Source of the DNA: Rhizobium leguminosarum
GTDB lineage: Bacteria > Pseudomonadota > Alphaproteobacteria > Rhizobiales > Rhizobiaceae
Assembly (NCBI RefSeq): GCF_004123835.1
Contig: NZ_MZMU01000011.1
Location: forward strand, 1 to 64,000
DNA length: 64,000 bases
Direction: 5' to 3'
Below the pieces are notes generated by a model. That model was not told where the DNA came from. It ran no database searches and saw only the letters and a program-made list of their open reading frames with translations. Both the position numbers and the translations under genes were made by a program. Positions 25,499-33,789 of the stretch are shown here, in pieces. Position 1 is the stretch's first letter. Each line of letters starts with the position of its first letter.

Positions 25499-27004
25499 GC
25501 CCTCCTCGACGAACACCTCCTCACGCTTCTTCTTGACGCTCGGCAGGAAGACGACAATGAGGACGGCGACCGCAATGGCCAGAAGAATGGCACTGATCGG
25601 CCGCGTAACGAAGGTGGTCGGATCGCCGCGCGACAGGATCATGGCACGCCGGAGGTTTTCTTCGAGCAATGGCCCGAGCACGAAGCCGAGCAGAAGTGGC
25701 GCCGGCTCACAGCGAAGCTTCGCCAGCACATAGCCGATGAGCCCGAAGAAGGCGACGGCATAGAGATCGTAGACGTTGGCGTTGACGCTGTAGACCCCGA
25801 TCGAGCAGAAGGCCATGATGATGGGGAAGAGCACGTAGTAAGGCACGGTCAGGAGCTTCACCCAGAGCCCGATCAGCGGCAGGTTGAGGATGACCAGCAT
25901 CAGGTTGCCGATCCACATCGAGGCGATGATGCCCCAGAACAGCGCCGGCTGCTCGGTAGCGACGTTCGGACCGGGTACGATGCCCTGGATAATCATCGCC
26001 CCAACCATCAGCGCCATGACGGGATTGGCCGGAATGCCGAGCGTCAAGAGCGGAATGAACGAGGTCTGCGCGCCGGCATTGTTCGCCGATTCCGGTCCCG
26101 CAACGCCGGCGATCGCACCCTTGCCGAATTCCTCCGGCGTTTTCGACATCCGCTTTTCTACCGTGTAGGAGGCAAAAGCAGCGAGAATGGCGCCACCACC
26201 CGGCAGGATGCCGAGCGCCGAGCCGATTGCCGTGCCGCGAATGACCGGCGCAATCATCTCCTTGAATTCCTGGCGGGACGGCAAAAGGCCGGTGACCTTG
26301 GCCATCAGCACCGTGCGTGTCGACTCGCCCTCGAGATTGCGCAGGATTTCCGCCACCCCGAACACGCCGACGGCAAGCGCCACGAAGTTCAGCCCGTCCG
26401 CATATTCACGGATGCCGAGCGTGAAGCGTGGCGTGCCGGTGTAGATGTCGGTGCCGACGAGGCCGAGCAGCAGACCGAGCGCCACCATGGCCAGCGCCTT
26501 GACGACCGAGCCATGCGCGAGCGCGATCGAGGAGACGAGGCCGACGATCATCAGCGAGAAATATTCCGCCGAGCCGAATTGCAGCGCGATTGCGGTCAGC
26601 GGCGGTGCGAAGATCGCGACGAGGAAAGTCGAGACCGTGCCGGCGAAGAACGAACCCAGTGCCGCGATCGCAAGCGCTGCGCCGGCCCGGCCCTTGCGGG
26701 CCATCTGGTAGCCGTCGATCGCGGTCACGGCCGAGGAGGATTCGCCCGGCATGTTGATCAGGATCGCCGTCGTCGAGCCGCCGTACTGCGCGCCGTAATA
26801 GATGCCGGCGAGCATGATCAGCGAGGAAACCGGTTCGAGCTGGAAGGTGATCGGCAAGAGCATGGCGATCGTCGCCGTGGCGCCGATGCCGGGCAGCACG
26901 CCGATCAGCGTGCCGAGCAGCACGCCGAGCAGGCAGAAGAGCAGGTTTTCCGGAGTGCCGGCTGTTGCAAAGCCGAGCGCGAGATTGCTGAAAAGATCCA
27001 TCAT
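25496..27004 (-). CDS. tctA: Tripartite tricarboxylate transporter large permease TctA
   Basis: A 502-residue membrane protein with about eleven helices. Duplicated TctA signatures are present: GVLLGTLIGVLPGIGATATI near the N-terminus and GSALGILPGGGAILAAFASY in the middle. With TctB and TctC it forms a secondary, binding-protein-dependent importer driven by Na+ or H+, used for citrate-like or other organic acids. It lies 6 bp after tctB. The stop codon is part of a palindromic repeat. Confidence 0.93.
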   Translation of the reverse strand: MMDLFSNLALGFATAGTPENLLFCLLGVLLGTLIGVLPGIGATATIAMLLPITFQLEPVSSLIMLAGIYYGAQYGGSTTAILINMPGESSSAVTAIDGYQMARKGRAGAALAIAALGSFFAGTVSTFLVAIFAPPLTAIALQFGSAEYFSLMIVGLVSSIALAHGSVVKALAMVALGLLLGLVGTDIYTGTPRFTLGIREYADGLNFVALAVGVFGVAEILRNLEGESTRTVLMAKVTGLLPSRQEFKEMIAPVIRGTAIGSALGILPGGGAILAAFASYTVEKRMSKTPEEFGKGAIAGVAGPESANNAGAQTSFIPLLTLGIPANPVMALMVGAMIIQGIVPGPNVATEQPALFWGIIASMWIGNLMLVILNLPLIGLWVKLLTVPYYVLFPIIMAFCSIGVYSVNANVYDLYAVAFFGLIGYVLAKLRCEPAPLLLGFVLGPLLEENLRRAMILSRGDPTTFVTRPISAILLAIAVAVLIVVFLPSVKKKREEVFVEEG

Positions 27005-27010
27005 CGTCTC

Positions 27011-27472
27011 CTAGAACCGGACCCAGGGGCCGAAGCGCTCGAACGGCAGACCGAGCCCGTAGCTGAAGACCGCAACCGAAAAGATCGTCAGCAGCAACGA
27101 CAGGATGATCGCGAAAAACACGTTCATCTTTTGCGATGCGAAGCAGGCGATCAAGGCGGTGAGGAACAGTGACGGTGCAAATCCGAGACCGCGCACCGTC
27201 AACCCGAAGAATACCGGTGCCGGCAGGATGAAGAGCATGCCGCGCCAGGCAAACGGGTCGATCGGCTCGCCCTCGACCCGCAGCGCCTGAATGAAGATGA
27301 TCGCCCCGAGAAGCACGAGCACGGCGGCAAGCACCAGCGGGAAATAACCAGGGCCCATGCGCACTGCCGTGCCGAGGTCGAGCCCCAGCGACTGGATGGC
27401 GAAGAAAGCGCCGGTCGCGACGAAAAGCGCGCCGCAGATCGCATTGGTGGTATCGAAACTGATGGATTTCAT
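27011..27472 (-). CDS. tctB: Tripartite tricarboxylate transporter small permease TctB
   Basis: A 153-residue protein with four membrane helices (about 10-30, 43-60, 75-100 and 110-145), the size and layout of TctB. Start ATG 27472 has a CAGGAGA site; the open frame upstream runs into repeat DNA and is not coding. Followed 6 bp later by tctA. Confidence 0.85.
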   Translation of the reverse strand: MKSISFDTTNAICGALFVATGAFFAIQSLGLDLGTAVRMGPGYFPLVLAAVLVLLGAIIFIQALRVEGEPIDPFAWRGMLFILPAPVFFGLTVRGLGFAPSLFLTALIACFASQKMNVFFAIILSLLLTIFSVAVFSYGLGLPFERFGPWVRF

Positions 27473-27515
27473 GGTGTCTCCTGGGGAGATGGTTCGTGAC
27501 GCACTGCTGCTGCGA

Positions 27516-27664
27516 TTGCCCTCATCCGCTTGCCGGCACCTTCTCACCGCATGCGGGGAGAAGGGAAATAGCTGCAAGCCCTTCGCCCTCTTGCCGCCGT
27601 TGAGCGACGCAAGTCCCCTCTCCCCGTTCACGGGGAGAGGGTCAGGGTGAGGGGCTCATCCGGC
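27516..27664. repeat. Intergenic palindromic repeat in the tctC-tctB gap
   Basis: Contains the perfect hairpin CCCTCTCCCCG-TTCA-CGGGGAGAGGG (27616-27641) and an upstream CCTCATCCG...CACCTTCTC...GGGGAGAAGG unit (about 27519-27568). It lies between tctC and tctB within the operon, where it could lower tctBA transcript relative to tctC. The same family occurs near 33566-33760 and 63910-64000. Confidence 0.7.
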
Positions 27665-27685
27665 ATGTCCTGACGAGGATAATCC

Positions 27686-28669
27686 TCAGTCGGCATATTC
27701 GCCAGCGGCCTCGATCACCGTTTTCCAGCGGGCGATCTCGCTTTCGAGCTTGGCCTTCAGCGCAGCCGGCGTCGCATCGGCGTCGGAGGATGGCGCCGTG
27801 CCGAGCTCGGCGAAGCGGGCGCCGACATTCGGATCCTTCAGCGCCACCTGCAGCGACTTCGACAGGCGTTCGTTGATCTCAGCCGGCGTCCCCTTCGGCG
27901 TATAGATGCCGTGCCAGATGCCGACTTCAAACCCCGGCAGACCTGCTTCGACGGCCGTCGGAATGTCCTTCATCACCTCGAGGCGCTTGGGCGAGGTCAC
28001 GGCATAGGCCTTGATCGTGCCGCCTTGGATCTGCTTCGTCGTGTTGGTCGTCTGGTCGCACATGACGTCGACCTGACCGCCGAGCAGATCGGTCATCGCA
28101 GGGCCGGTCCCCTTGTAGGGAACGGTCGTCAGCGGCGTCTGGATGGCGCTCATGAACATCATGCCGCAGAGATGCGAAGCCGCACCGATGCCGGCATTGG
28201 CGACCGTCACCTTGTCCTTGTTCGCCTTAATGTAATCAATCAGCCCCTTGAGGTCGGCCGGCTCCATGTCCTTGCGCGCGACGATCGTCATCGGCACATC
28301 GGTGACGAGGCCGACATAGTCGAAGGCGCCGAGCGTATCGTAGGCGAGCTTGCGGTAGAGCGTCGCGCTGGTCGCCATGCCGATATGGTGCAGCAGGATG
28401 GTGTAACCGTCGGGATCGGCATTCGCCACGCGGCCAGCGCCGAGCGTGCCGCCGGCGCCGCCGACATTTTCGACGACGATCTGCTGGCCGAGATCCTTCG
28501 ACATGGATTCGGCGACCAGGCGCGCGACGGTATCCGTCGGGCCGCCGGCCGCGAAGGGCACGACCATGGTGATGGTGCGCTCGGGATAGGTCTGCGCCGA
28601 AGCGGCGCCGGCGAGAAGAGAGACCGCGGCAGCCGCGGTCAGGCCGAGCATGGCCTTCAGAATTTTCAT
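27686..28669 (-). CDS. tctC: Tripartite tricarboxylate transporter binding protein TctC (Bug family)
   Basis: Periplasmic solute receptor of 327 residues with a signal peptide (1-25, AGAASAQTYP). The Bug-family features YPERTITMVVPFAAGGPTDT and VENVGGAGGTLGAGRVANA are clear. Start ATG 28669 has a GGGAGGAAA site. Bug proteins bind carboxylates through two water molecules, so the exact ligand cannot be deduced. First gene of tctCBA, downstream of the two-component genes that presumably sense the same substrate. Confidence 0.9.
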   Translation of the reverse strand: MKILKAMLGLTAAAAVSLLAGAASAQTYPERTITMVVPFAAGGPTDTVARLVAESMSKDLGQQIVVENVGGAGGTLGAGRVANADPDGYTILLHHIGMATSATLYRKLAYDTLGAFDYVGLVTDVPMTIVARKDMEPADLKGLIDYIKANKDKVTVANAGIGAASHLCGMMFMSAIQTPLTTVPYKGTGPAMTDLLGGQVDVMCDQTTNTTKQIQGGTIKAYAVTSPKRLEVMKDIPTAVEAGLPGFEVGIWHGIYTPKGTPAEINERLSKSLQVALKDPNVGARFAELGTAPSSDADATPAALKAKLESEIARWKTVIEAAGEYAD

Positions 28670-28843
28670 CGTTTCCTCCCTGATGAAATAAGCAAGCCCG
28701 CCGACACATCCTCCGCGCCGGTTCGGATCACCTATTTGCCGCCTGGAAAAATCGACCCGCAATCATTGCAGCCGCTTTCGAAAGACGATTTTGCGACAGT
28801 GCGATGCAGCATGGGTCGATTTGGAAACAAACGGCTCTGAGGG

Positions 28844-28861
28844 TGGGTGGAAATCCACCCA
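28844..28861. promoter_or_regulatory. Perfect dyad between dctD-like and tctC genes
   Basis: TGGGTGG-AAAT-CCACCCA, 7-bp arms, about 38 bp from the end of the regulator gene and 175 bp upstream of tctC. With no T-run it is more like a protein-binding site (possible upstream activator site for the regulator) than a terminator. Two shorter palindromes, GCAATCATTGC (28759-28769) and CTTTCGAAAG (28774-28783), lie closer to tctC. Confidence 0.35.
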
Positions 28862-28898
28862 TCGCACCGCGAGATTGGAGCTCCGCCCCAGCACCCGG

Positions 28899-30233
28899 CT
28901 AGCTTTCGGTGGTCAGCATCCGCTTGTCGAGACCATATTTCTGCATCTTTTCGTAGAGGGTCTTCCGGGAAATGCCGAGCGACTCATAGACCGGCCTGAG
29001 GCTGCCGCCATGCGCCACCAGCGCGCTGGCAATGACCCCGCGTTCGAATTCGGCGACGCGCTCCGCAAGCCCGGTTGCCTCCTCGGCTTGCCGCCCGCCA
29101 TTGTCGAGACCGAGGACCAGACGGTCGGCGGCATTCCTCAGCTCACGCACATTGCCGGGCCAGTCGCGTTGAGCAATGTCGGAAATCACGTCTGGCGGCA
29201 CGGCCATCTCGTCGCGGCCGTAGCGGGCCGCCGCTTCCCGCACCAGCTGCAGGAAAAGCAGCGGAACATCCGCCCGCCGCTGCGACAGCGACGGCACGTG
29301 TAGCGTCGCGACATTCAGCCGATAGAAGAGGTCGGCGCGAAAGCGCCCCGCCGCCACCTCCGCCTCCAGGTCGACCTTGCTTGTCGCGATGAAGCGCACG
29401 TCGAGCGCCACCACCTCGTTCGAACCGAGCCTGGAGATCACCCGCTCCTGCAGCACCCGCAGGAACTTCGCCTGCAGGTCGAAGGGCATAGAGCCGATCT
29501 CGTCGAGCAGGATCGTGCCGCCGCGCCCATGTTCGAATTTTCCATAACGCGGCCTCACCGCGCCCGGAAAGGCCCCCACCTCATGGCCGAAAAGCTCGCT
29601 CTCGATCAGGTTTGCGGGCAGTGCGGCGCAATTGATCGCGATGAACGGCCGGCTCGCCCGAGCACTGATGTCGTGGAGCGCCCGCGCCACCACCTCCTTG
29701 CCGGCACCGGTTTCTCCGACGATCAGCGTATCGGCATCGCTCGCCCCAATCGCCCGGATGCGGTAGCGCAGATCCACCATCACCTGCGTGCGCCCCGGCA
29801 GCCGCGCCTCGATATCGTCGCGCTTGCCGGCAACCGCCTTCAGCAGCCGGTTTTCGAGCACGAGGCCGCGCCGCTCCATCGCCCGGCGGATGACGCCGGC
29901 AAGCATCTCCGGCGTGAACGGCTTCTCGATGAAATCATAGGCGCCTTCGCGCATCGCCTTCACCGCAAGCTGAACGTCGCCGTGGCCGGTGACGAGAATG
30001 ACCGGCACCTCCGGGTCGAGTTCGCGGATCTTCTGCATCAGCGTCATGCCGTCCATGCCGGGCATGCGAATATCGCTGACGACGACGCCGGGAAAGCTGT
30101 AGCCGATCAGCTCCAGCACGTGGTCGCCGTTCGAATAGGTCTCGACACTGAAGCCGGAGAGCTCCAGCGCCTGCGCCGTCGAGCGGCGCAGTTCCTCCTC
30201 GTCGTCAACCAGCAGGATCTTCGCATCGTTCAT
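28899..30233 (-). CDS. DctD-like sigma-54 response regulator with GAFPGA motif
   Basis: A 444-residue NtrC-class activator. Receiver domain (about 1-120) with phospho-Asp in VVVSDIRMPGMDG; AAA+ domain (about 145-375) with Walker A GETGAGKE and Walker B GGTILLDEIG; C-terminal Fis-type helix-turn-helix (about 395-440, SLRPVYESLGISRKTLYEKM). The loop that contacts sigma-54 normally reads GAFTGA; here residues 220-225 are GAFPGA (29559-29576), a Thr to Pro change I checked in the codons. It overlaps the kinase gene by 4 bp and is followed by tctCBA, its likely target. DctD-like by domain order and pairing. Confidence 0.88.
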   Translation of the reverse strand: MNDAKILLVDDEEELRRSTAQALELSGFSVETYSNGDHVLELIGYSFPGVVVSDIRMPGMDGMTLMQKIRELDPEVPVILVTGHGDVQLAVKAMREGAYDFIEKPFTPEMLAGVIRRAMERRGLVLENRLLKAVAGKRDDIEARLPGRTQVMVDLRYRIRAIGASDADTLIVGETGAGKEVVARALHDISARASRPFIAINCAALPANLIESELFGHEVGAFPGAVRPRYGKFEHGRGGTILLDEIGSMPFDLQAKFLRVLQERVISRLGSNEVVALDVRFIATSKVDLEAEVAAGRFRADLFYRLNVATLHVPSLSQRRADVPLLFLQLVREAAARYGRDEMAVPPDVISDIAQRDWPGNVRELRNAADRLVLGLDNGGRQAEEATGLAERVAEFERGVIASALVAHGGSLRPVYESLGISRKTLYEKMQKYGLDKRMLTTES

Positions 30234-32032
30234 TCCGCTGCCTCCGGCATCAGCCCTGCCGCCGATTGCAGCTCGATGCGGAACACCGCGCCCCCTTCGG
30301 GATGATTGGCAGCAGTAAGGCTGCCGCCGAAATCCTTGATGATGTTATAGGAGATCGAAAGCCCGAGGCCGAGCCCCTTGCCGACGCCCTTCGTCGTGAA
30401 GAAGGGATCGAAGATACGCTCGGCGATCGCCGCCGGCACGCCCGGTCCGTGGTCCCGCACAGTCAGCACCACCTTGCCGGCCTCCTCGAAGGCCGAAACC
30501 TCGATGCGCCGATCATCCAGCCCTTCCACCGCATCGGAGGCATTCGAGATCACGTTCACCAGCACCTGCTGCAGACGCACTGAACCGGCACGCACCACCG
30601 GCGGACGCGGCCCGAGAGCGAGAAGCAGTTCGGCATCCGCCGCCTTCAGCCGCCAGGCGATAATCTCGAGCGTATCGCGCATCGCCTCGTCGAGGGAAAC
30701 GGGACCGAGCTTCTCGTTCGGCTTGCGGGCGAAGTTGCGCAGGTGCCGGCTGATCGCAGCCATACGGTCGATCAGCCCGCCGATACGCCGGATATTGTCC
30801 CGCGCCTCCTCCGTCCGCCCACGGTCGATGAGAACGGAGGCGCTGTCCGTATAGGTCTTGGCAGCGGCGAGCGGCTGGTTGAACTCGTGCGAAAGGGCAG
30901 CCGACATCTGCCCCAGCCCGGCAAGCTTGCCCGCCTGGATCAGATCGGCCTGCGTCTGTCGGAGCTGTTGCTCGGTCAGCCGCCGTTCGGCGATTTCTTC
31001 TTCGATGCGGCTGTTGACGCGGGCAAGATCGGCTGTGCGCTCCTCGACGCGCCGCTCCAGCTCGTTGCGGGCTTCGGCTTGCATCTGCATGCGCTCGGCA
31101 AGCCGCGCCCGCCTCTGGCGCAGAACCGCGACTGCGAGCCCGGCGATACAGAGGAAGAGAAAGACTGCCGCAAGCGCCGTGCGTGCCTGGGCACGGATGG
31201 AACTCGTCTCCATCAGCACGTTCACCGTCCAGTCCTCGGCCGGCATGTAATGCGAGAGCACCAGATATTCACTCGAACCGCGCTCGCCGGCCAGCGTCAT
31301 CAGCTCATGCTGCTCGAAGTGGTGACGCGTCACCGGCAGCGCCGCCAGCCTGGCATTGGCATAACGTCGCGACGCCTCGGTACGGGCGACGCGGTCGGCC
31401 GTCAGCGGCAGGATCGCGCCATAGAGCCATTCCGGGCTGCCGGACATGAAGATGATGCCCTCCGGATCGGAAACGAAAATCTTGTATTCGCCGCCGCCCC
31501 AGGAGGATTCGATCATGTCGATATCGACTTTGAAGACGATGACGCCGCGAATATCCGCGCCGGTTCGGATCGGTGCGGCAAAATAATAGCCGCGCTTCAG
31601 CGAGGTGGTGCCGAGCGCGTAAAATCGTGCCTGCCGGCCTTCGACCGCATCTTGGAAATAGGGCCTGTAGCTGAAATTCTGCCCGACGAAGCTTGCAGGC
31701 CCATCGTAATTGCTGGCCGCGATCGTCTCTCCGTCTGGCTTCACCACATAAATATCGGAGGATTTCAGCAGCCCGTTGATCTCCTTGAGATAGAGATTGG
31801 CCGCATCGCGCAGCGCCGCATCTTCAGGCGCGCTCACCAGTTCCTTGATGTCGTCGTGATCGGCGATCAGCGCCGGCAGCGCCTCGTAGCGGTTGAGATG
31901 ACCGCTGAGTGCCGAAACGGCAAGGCGCAGCGCCGTTCCCGCCTGCGCCGAGGCTTCCTCCATGTAGGCGCGCGTCGCAATCGCGCTCCCATAGGTGAAG
32001 AAGGCGAAGATGATCAGCGGCACTACCAGCAA
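30230..32032 (-). CDS. DctB-like sensor histidine kinase
   Basis: A 600-residue membrane kinase paired with the sigma-54 regulator. One membrane helix at the N-terminus, a double-PDC periplasmic sensor (about 35-275), a second helix (about 283-303), a coiled coil (about 305-360), HisKA with the phosphorylated His in SAALSHEFNQPLAAAK (about 383-390), and an ATPase domain with NVISNASDAV, DHGPGVP and GKGLGLGLSI. The conventional start is TTG 32032, which has no ribosome site and cuts the first helix short. A CTG at 32062 lies 6 bases after GGGGAGGAG (32069-32077) and would add ten residues, SSRYRAIAA, that complete the helix with a positive N-terminal side. Confidence 0.88.
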   Translation of the reverse strand: MLVVPLIIFAFFTYGSAIATRAYMEEASAQAGTALRLAVSALSGHLNRYEALPALIADHDDIKELVSAPEDAALRDAANLYLKEINGLLKSSDIYVVKPDGETIAASNYDGPASFVGQNFSYRPYFQDAVEGRQARFYALGTTSLKRGYYFAAPIRTGADIRGVIVFKVDIDMIESSWGGGEYKIFVSDPEGIIFMSGSPEWLYGAILPLTADRVARTEASRRYANARLAALPVTRHHFEQHELMTLAGERGSSEYLVLSHYMPAEDWTVNVLMETSSIRAQARTALAAVFLFLCIAGLAVAVLRQRRARLAERMQMQAEARNELERRVEERTADLARVNSRIEEEIAERRLTEQQLRQTQADLIQAGKLAGLGQMSAALSHEFNQPLAAAKTYTDSASVLIDRGRTEEARDNIRRIGGLIDRMAAISRHLRNFARKPNEKLGPVSLDEAMRDTLEIIAWRLKAADAELLLALGPRPPVVRAGSVRLQQVLVNVISNASDAVEGLDDRRIEVSAFEEAGKVVLTVRDHGPGVPAAIAERIFDPFFTTKGVGKGLGLGLSISYNIIKDFGGSLTAANHPEGGAVFRIELQSAAGLMPEAAE

Positions 32033-32217
32033 CGCCGCTATCGCACGATATCTCGAAGACAGAACCGGCTCCTCCCCTTTTCTGCCTCCACTCCCCAGCG
32101 AGGCATACCCAACGCACCGAGTTTAGAGGGGTGGACAGGGATTTCCAAGGGGCCGCCGAAACTTGACACCCGGCAGGCGCAGATGTCCTATTGCTGCACC
32201 GCAAGGAGGCCCCGCCC

Positions 32218-32880
32218 ATGAGCGACGACCAGACGCCCGCCGATAGCAAACTCACCACATCCAAGCGCCGCTGGGCGGCAGAGGGCAAGTTCCTGACCGG
32301 CCGTATCAGCCGTCCCGAAGCCGAGCGCCTGCCGCCCGGCCAGCACCTTGTCAAGAACTGGCCGGTACTCGACCTCGGCCAGCAGCCTGTCATCTCGACC
32401 GATACGTGGCGGCTCGAGGTGCGCGGCCTCGTCGAAACGACGCGCACCCTCACCTGGGCCGACTTCCAGGCGATCGAACAGAGCACGGGGGTGAGCGATA
32501 TCCACTGCGTCACCACCTGGTCGCGCTACGACAACAAATGGAAGGGCGTTTCGACGCGCGATCTGCTTGACCTCGCAATGCCGAAGCCGGAAGCAGCTTA
32601 CGTCATGCTGACGAGCTATGACGGCTATACCACGAACCTGCCGCTCGCCGATTTCGCCGCCGAGGATGCGATCCTCGCCACCGCCTGGGAAGGCCTGCCG
32701 CTGACGCCGGAGCACGGCGGCCCGATGCGCCTCGTCGTGCCGCATCTCTATTTCTGGAAAAGCGCCAAATGGCTGCGCCGCATCGAGCTGATGCCTGCCG
32801 ACCAGGCCGGCTTCTGGGAAAAGAACGGCTACCACATCTATGGCGATCCGTGGCGCGAGCAGCGCTATTCCGACGATTGA
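32218..32880 (+). CDS. Sulfite oxidase-like molybdopterin-dependent oxidoreductase
   Basis: A 220-residue single-domain member of the oxidoreductase molybdopterin-binding family (COG2041). The Mo-ligand Cys is Cys97 in DIHCVTTWSRYDNKWKGVS; the segment LTPEHGGPMRLVVPHLYFWKSAKWL is also typical. There is no signal peptide and no dimerisation domain, so it is a short cytoplasmic type with unknown substrate. ATG 32218 has an AAGGAGG site (32203-32209). It diverges from the kinase gene and its last 16 bp overlap the end of the convergent gene at 32865. Confidence 0.85.
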   Translation: MSDDQTPADSKLTTSKRRWAAEGKFLTGRISRPEAERLPPGQHLVKNWPVLDLGQQPVISTDTWRLEVRGLVETTRTLTWADFQAIEQSTGVSDIHCVTTWSRYDNKWKGVSTRDLLDLAMPKPEAAYVMLTSYDGYTTNLPLADFAAEDAILATAWEGLPLTPEHGGPMRLVVPHLYFWKSAKWLRRIELMPADQAGFWEKNGYHIYGDPWREQRYSDD

Positions 32881-33512
32881 GCTTTCGGCCACGAGAAACG
32901 GCGAAGCCCAAACACGCCAAGGCCGAACAAGGAGGCTAGCCCCGTCAGCGACGCCATGCTGGCGGCATGGAATGGGATCCCGCTCCAGCGCGGCTTGACG
33001 ATATCGGCGGTGTTGAAGGCCTCGCCGCTGAACCGGCAGGTGATGAGCGCAAGACCGCGCCGCACCATGTCGGTGTCGACCGCGGAAATGATTTCACCCG
33101 CCGCAGCGGCCTCCCGCGGCATCTCGCGCATCGAAAGCAAGACCGCCTTGGTCGCGGCGAGATAGGCATGGGCGCATTCGTTGAACGGGCTTTCCTCATC
33201 GGTCACACTGCCCGGCATCCGGCCCCATAGGCAGTAGGAATACTGGATTTCGGCATAGTTCAGAACGCGCCGGAACGGCTCGTTCGTATCGACGGCGCGG
33301 GATGCAAGATCGATGATCCGACCGCGATAGTCAGATATGACAGCCATCTCGCCATGGGAGATTTGCGGGATATTCAGCCCGGCATGGCTGCCGCCGCCGC
33401 TGCGGCTATGGGCAAAAGCGCTTCCAGCGGCGAGGAAGAGCAAGCTTGCACTGAGGCCAAGAAAGGTAAGCAGTCGATAGAGATAGCGTGCCATCCCTCC
33501 AGCTTCCCTCAT
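32865..33512 (-). CDS. Hypothetical exported membrane-anchored protein, His-containing N-terminus
   Basis: A 215-residue protein of no family I recognise. A signal peptide (about 1-34, ending AAGSAFA) is followed by a mature N-terminus rich in His, Ser and Gly (HSRSGGGSHAGLNI and SHGEMAVI), then a soluble part with three Cys (CLWGRM, NECAH, ITCRF) and a C-terminal membrane helix (GLASLFGLGVFGLRRF) with basic end. I chose ATG 33512, 6 bases after GGAGG; ATG 33494 is too close to its purine run. It lies downstream of cbtBA in the same direction, behind a repeat element, so a link to metal handling is possible but only by position. Confidence 0.6.
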   Translation of the reverse strand: MREAGGMARYLYRLLTFLGLSASLLFLAAGSAFAHSRSGGGSHAGLNIPQISHGEMAVISDYRGRIIDLASRAVDTNEPFRRVLNYAEIQYSYCLWGRMPGSVTDEESPFNECAHAYLAATKAVLLSMREMPREAAAAGEIISAVDTDMVRRGLALITCRFSGEAFNTADIVKPRWSGIPFHAASMASLTGLASLFGLGVFGLRRFSWPKAQSSE

Positions 33513-33565
33513 TCCGGTCCTCCGTTTCCTGATGGATGAGAGAGGAATACGGCGTCGCCACATAT

Positions 33566-33760
33566 CCCTTCTCCCCAGCGGGGGTCCGAAGGACGGGTCG
33601 AGACCCGCGGCTCGACCCCGGTCGGTGCCGGCAGGCAGATGAGGGGGTGAGCGGCAAAGCCGCGAATGCACTGAGCGCAAGCGAAGGGCAACATATAGGG
33701 CGTGCCGTGTGGGCCCCTCATCCGACCCTTCGGGCCACCTTCCCCCGCTGGGGAGAAGGG
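33566..33760. repeat. 195-bp element with 19-bp perfect terminal inverted repeats
   Basis: Arms CCCTTCTCCCCAGCGGGGG (33566-33584) and its exact complement (33742-33760). The interior includes CCTCATCCGACCCTTCGGGCCACCTTC, shared in outline with the repeats at 27519 and 63913. It has no coding capacity and looks like a miniature mobile or mosaic intergenic element between cbtA and the gene that ends at 32865. Confidence 0.7.
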
Positions 33761-33789
33761 GTAGCAAGCGGCAGCCTCGGTACGCCCGA

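Noticed and set aside
28670..28898. Sigma-54 promoter in front of tctC
   Set aside because: No GG-N10-GC pair with the expected flanks could be found on the minus strand by eye.
30743..32221. 492-codon plus-strand frame
   Set aside because: Antisense of the sensor kinase, which has all histidine-kinase motifs.
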